From NCBI GenBank assembly GCA_022866015.1, contig JALHTX010000329.1, positions 1 through 6,046 of the forward strand: 6,046 nucleotides of DNA. The letters are read 5' to 3'. Each line of letters starts with the position of its first letter. Positions within the stretch are counted from its first letter, which is position 1. Source of the stretch: Thermoplasmatota archaeon (GTDB lineage: Archaea > Thermoplasmatota > E2 > DHVEG-1). This document shows, in pieces, positions 5,484 to 6,046 of this stretch. The notes beneath the pieces are model-generated. The model saw only the letters and a program-made list of their open reading frames with translations. It was not told where the DNA came from and searched no databases. The position numbers and the translations under genes were made by a program.

Positions 5484-5807
5484 TTATTTTTTCCTACGTT
5501 TTTGTATAAGTTTGTCAACTGTTTTATCTACTTCTGTTGCTGGTTTTTGAACGCGGATTATATGCAGATTGTCAACTTTTTTTTCAATTAAATCAACATC
5601 TCTCCAGTATCTTTGTTCAGTTAAAGAAGTAGTACTTTTTGTTTTTTTAGATGATTTTGCACCTGTATAAAGTGTTTCTTTGTATTCTGCCAGAGGTTTA
5701 TTGTCTTTTCTATATTCTTCTTTGTTTGTTATTATTTCTTCTGTTTCATCTGTTGTAAGGTATACATTTTCAGGTTTTGATTTTCTAAATAAGCTCCATT
5801 TTGCCAT
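5484..5807 (-). CDS. Small highly charged protein of unknown function
   Basis: I do not recognise this 107-residue protein. It is rich in Lys, Arg, Glu and Thr, has no signal peptide or membrane segment, and ends in a basic tail (KLIQKRRKK). The N-terminus MAKWSLFRKSKPENVYLTT and the C-terminal half (RYWRDVDLIEKKVDNLHIIRVQKPATEVD) look like two short conserved blocks joined by a Lys/Ser/Thr-rich linker at about 48-62. It is probably a real gene: a perfect SD (AGGTGAT) lies 9 nt before the ATG, the frame is intact, and it heads a run with aTrm56 and the HD gene, 14 nt before aTrm56. The basic tail and the company of a tRNA-modifying enzyme would suit an RNA- or ribosome-associated protein, but that is inference only. 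Confidence 0.72.
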   Translation of the reverse strand: MAKWSLFRKSKPENVYLTTDETEEIITNKEEYRKDNKPLAEYKETLYTGAKSSKKTKSTTSLTEQRYWRDVDLIEKKVDNLHIIRVQKPATEVDKTVDKLIQKRRKK

Positions 5808-5816
5808 AAAGTTATA

Positions 5817-5823
5817 ATCACCT
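5817..5823 (-). promoter_or_regulatory. Shine-Dalgarno site of the minus-strand operon's first gene
   Basis: On the minus strand AGGTGAT, a 7-base match to the archaeal anti-SD, sits 9 nt before the ATG at 5807. It is the best SD in the window and supports the small unrecognised gene as truly translated. Confidence 0.75.
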
Positions 5824-5833
5824 AAATTTTTAT

Positions 5834-5853
5834 TTTAACAGATATTTGTTAAA
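5834..5853. promoter_or_regulatory. Operator-like dyad in the divergent promoter region
   Basis: The 18-base core TTAACAGATATTTGTTAA, extended by a T and an A, makes a 20-bp dyad: 7-bp perfect arms TTTAACA/TGTTAAA around GATATT, with 18 of 20 positions symmetric. It begins 27 nt upstream of the minus-strand ATG and overlaps a TATA-like AATATTTA read on the minus strand (5850-5857). It could bind a dimeric regulator. Because the sequence is nearly all A/T, chance is a real alternative. Confidence 0.35.
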
Positions 5854-5951
5854 TATTCTTTATTGATAAATGTTTTCTTTAAAAAATAAGGAAGAAATAG
5901 TTATTTTGTATTTGTTTAGCTGACCTGCCTTCTTTTACATAAAACCGAAAA

Positions 5952-5989
5952 ATCCATGCAGACCTACTTCCATATACTTCCGCATGGAT
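5952..5989 (+). repeat. Perfect 8-bp inverted repeat enclosing the start codon of the right-edge gene
   Basis: ATCCATGC (5952-5959) and GCATGGAT (5982-5989) are exact reverse complements around a 22-nt loop. The right arm contains ATG 5984-5986, so in RNA the start codon would be paired. The loop holds TACTTCC twice (5965-5971 and 5975-5981), 10 nt apart. This could be a translational control hairpin or a protein-binding site. Confidence 0.5.
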
Positions 5990-6046
5990 AGGATGCAGAA
6001 TGTACCTGAAGCTATCAGGTACTATATACAAAAACTAGAACAAGAA
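5984..6046 (+). CDS. Start of an unidentified protein gene (3' truncated by window)
   Basis: A plus-strand frame opens at ATG 5984 and runs 21 codons to the window edge, giving MDRMQNVPEAIRYYIQKLEQE in two parts (MDRMQNVPEAIRYY, then IQKLEQE). The composition is protein-like, with an amphipathic, coiled-coil-like ending. A second in-frame ATG at 5993 is the alternative start. The frame is open upstream only to a TGA at 5921-5923, with no other ATG, GTG or TTG. No clear SD precedes either ATG. The fragment is too short to identify. It is divergent from the minus-strand operon. Confidence 0.5.
   Translation, partial: MDRMQNVPEAIRYYIQKLEQE
6002..6022 (+). repeat. Perfect 8-bp inverted repeat with 5-nt spacer inside the right-edge gene start
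   Basis: GTACCTGA (6002-6009) and TCAGGTAC (6015-6022) are exact reverse complements around AGCTA. It would form a tight hairpin in RNA, 13 nt after the first stem-loop, within the first codons of the right-edge frame. Confidence 0.5.

Larger units (their letters stand above)
5808..5983. other. Divergent intergenic region between the minus-strand operon and the right-edge gene
   Basis: This region of about 175 nt has no convincing gene. Its left part is very AT-rich and holds the minus-strand SD, a TATA-like element and the dyad at 5834-5853. A plus-strand AT element (TTTAAAAAATA, 5878-5888) could drive the right-edge gene with a leader of roughly 70 nt. From about 5945 the base composition shifts to about 45% G+C by hand count, and inverted repeats appear. 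Confidence 0.6.

Noticed and set aside
5236..5550. 104-codon plus-strand open frame
   Set aside because: It is antisense to aTrm56 and the small charged gene, with a Phe/Tyr/Cys-rich translation from the complement of Lys-rich codons. Shadow frame.
5920..6022. Archaeal C/D-box sRNA
   Set aside because: CTGA occurs at 5920-5923 and 6006-6009, but no RTGATGA C box with the right spacing is present.
1..6046. CRISPR array, insertion sequence or defence island
   Set aside because: No regularly spaced repeats, terminal inverted repeats, transposase or nuclease-type genes were seen on either strand.

Overview
This is an AT-rich archaeal chromosome segment carrying mostly housekeeping genes. The archaeal assignment rests on several marker proteins: a PAC2-family proteasome chaperone, the archaeal CoA enzyme 4-phosphopantoate--beta-alanine ligase, an archaeal/eukaryal-type AspRS, and the archaea-specific tRNA Cm56 methyltransferase aTrm56. 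It is supported by Shine-Dalgarno sites reading GGTGAT or AGGTGAT, oligo-T terminators, and a tRNA gene without an encoded CCA. The gene set points to a euryarchaeal lineage, possibly an uncultivated Thermoplasmatota-like group. The exact taxon cannot be fixed from this window.

Layout of the left half (plus strand): the 3' end of rtcB (tRNA-splicing ligase) is followed by a PAC2-family gene with a TTG start and an oligo-T tract. Next comes a two-gene unit, phosphopantothenate synthetase (PPS) and aspS, closed by another oligo-T tract. A monocistronic gene for a secreted protein of unknown function follows, with its own SD.

Layout of the right half (mainly minus strand, read right to left): a small unrecognised charged protein, then aTrm56, then an HDIG phosphohydrolase-like protein, then tRNA-Leu(GAG). 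The spacers between the protein genes are 14 and 18 nt, so they look like one operon. The tRNA lies 39 nt beyond the HD gene and converges on the secreted-protein gene with 32 nt between their ends. At the far right, a divergent intergenic region of about 175 nt leads into the first 21 codons of a plus-strand gene that runs off the window.

Much of the window concerns tRNA: splicing (RtcB), aspartylation (AspRS), T-loop C56 methylation (aTrm56) and a tRNA gene that carries the C56 substrate base. PPS adds CoA synthesis and PAC2 adds proteasome function. I see no defence system, CRISPR array, transposase or obvious novel multi-gene system. The most interesting points are a C-terminal HbYX-like Met-Tyr-Gly on the PAC2 protein, AspRS residues that fit neither standard tRNA-specificity class, an operator-like dyad in the divergent promoter region, and a perfect 8-bp hairpin that buries the start codon of the right-edge gene.
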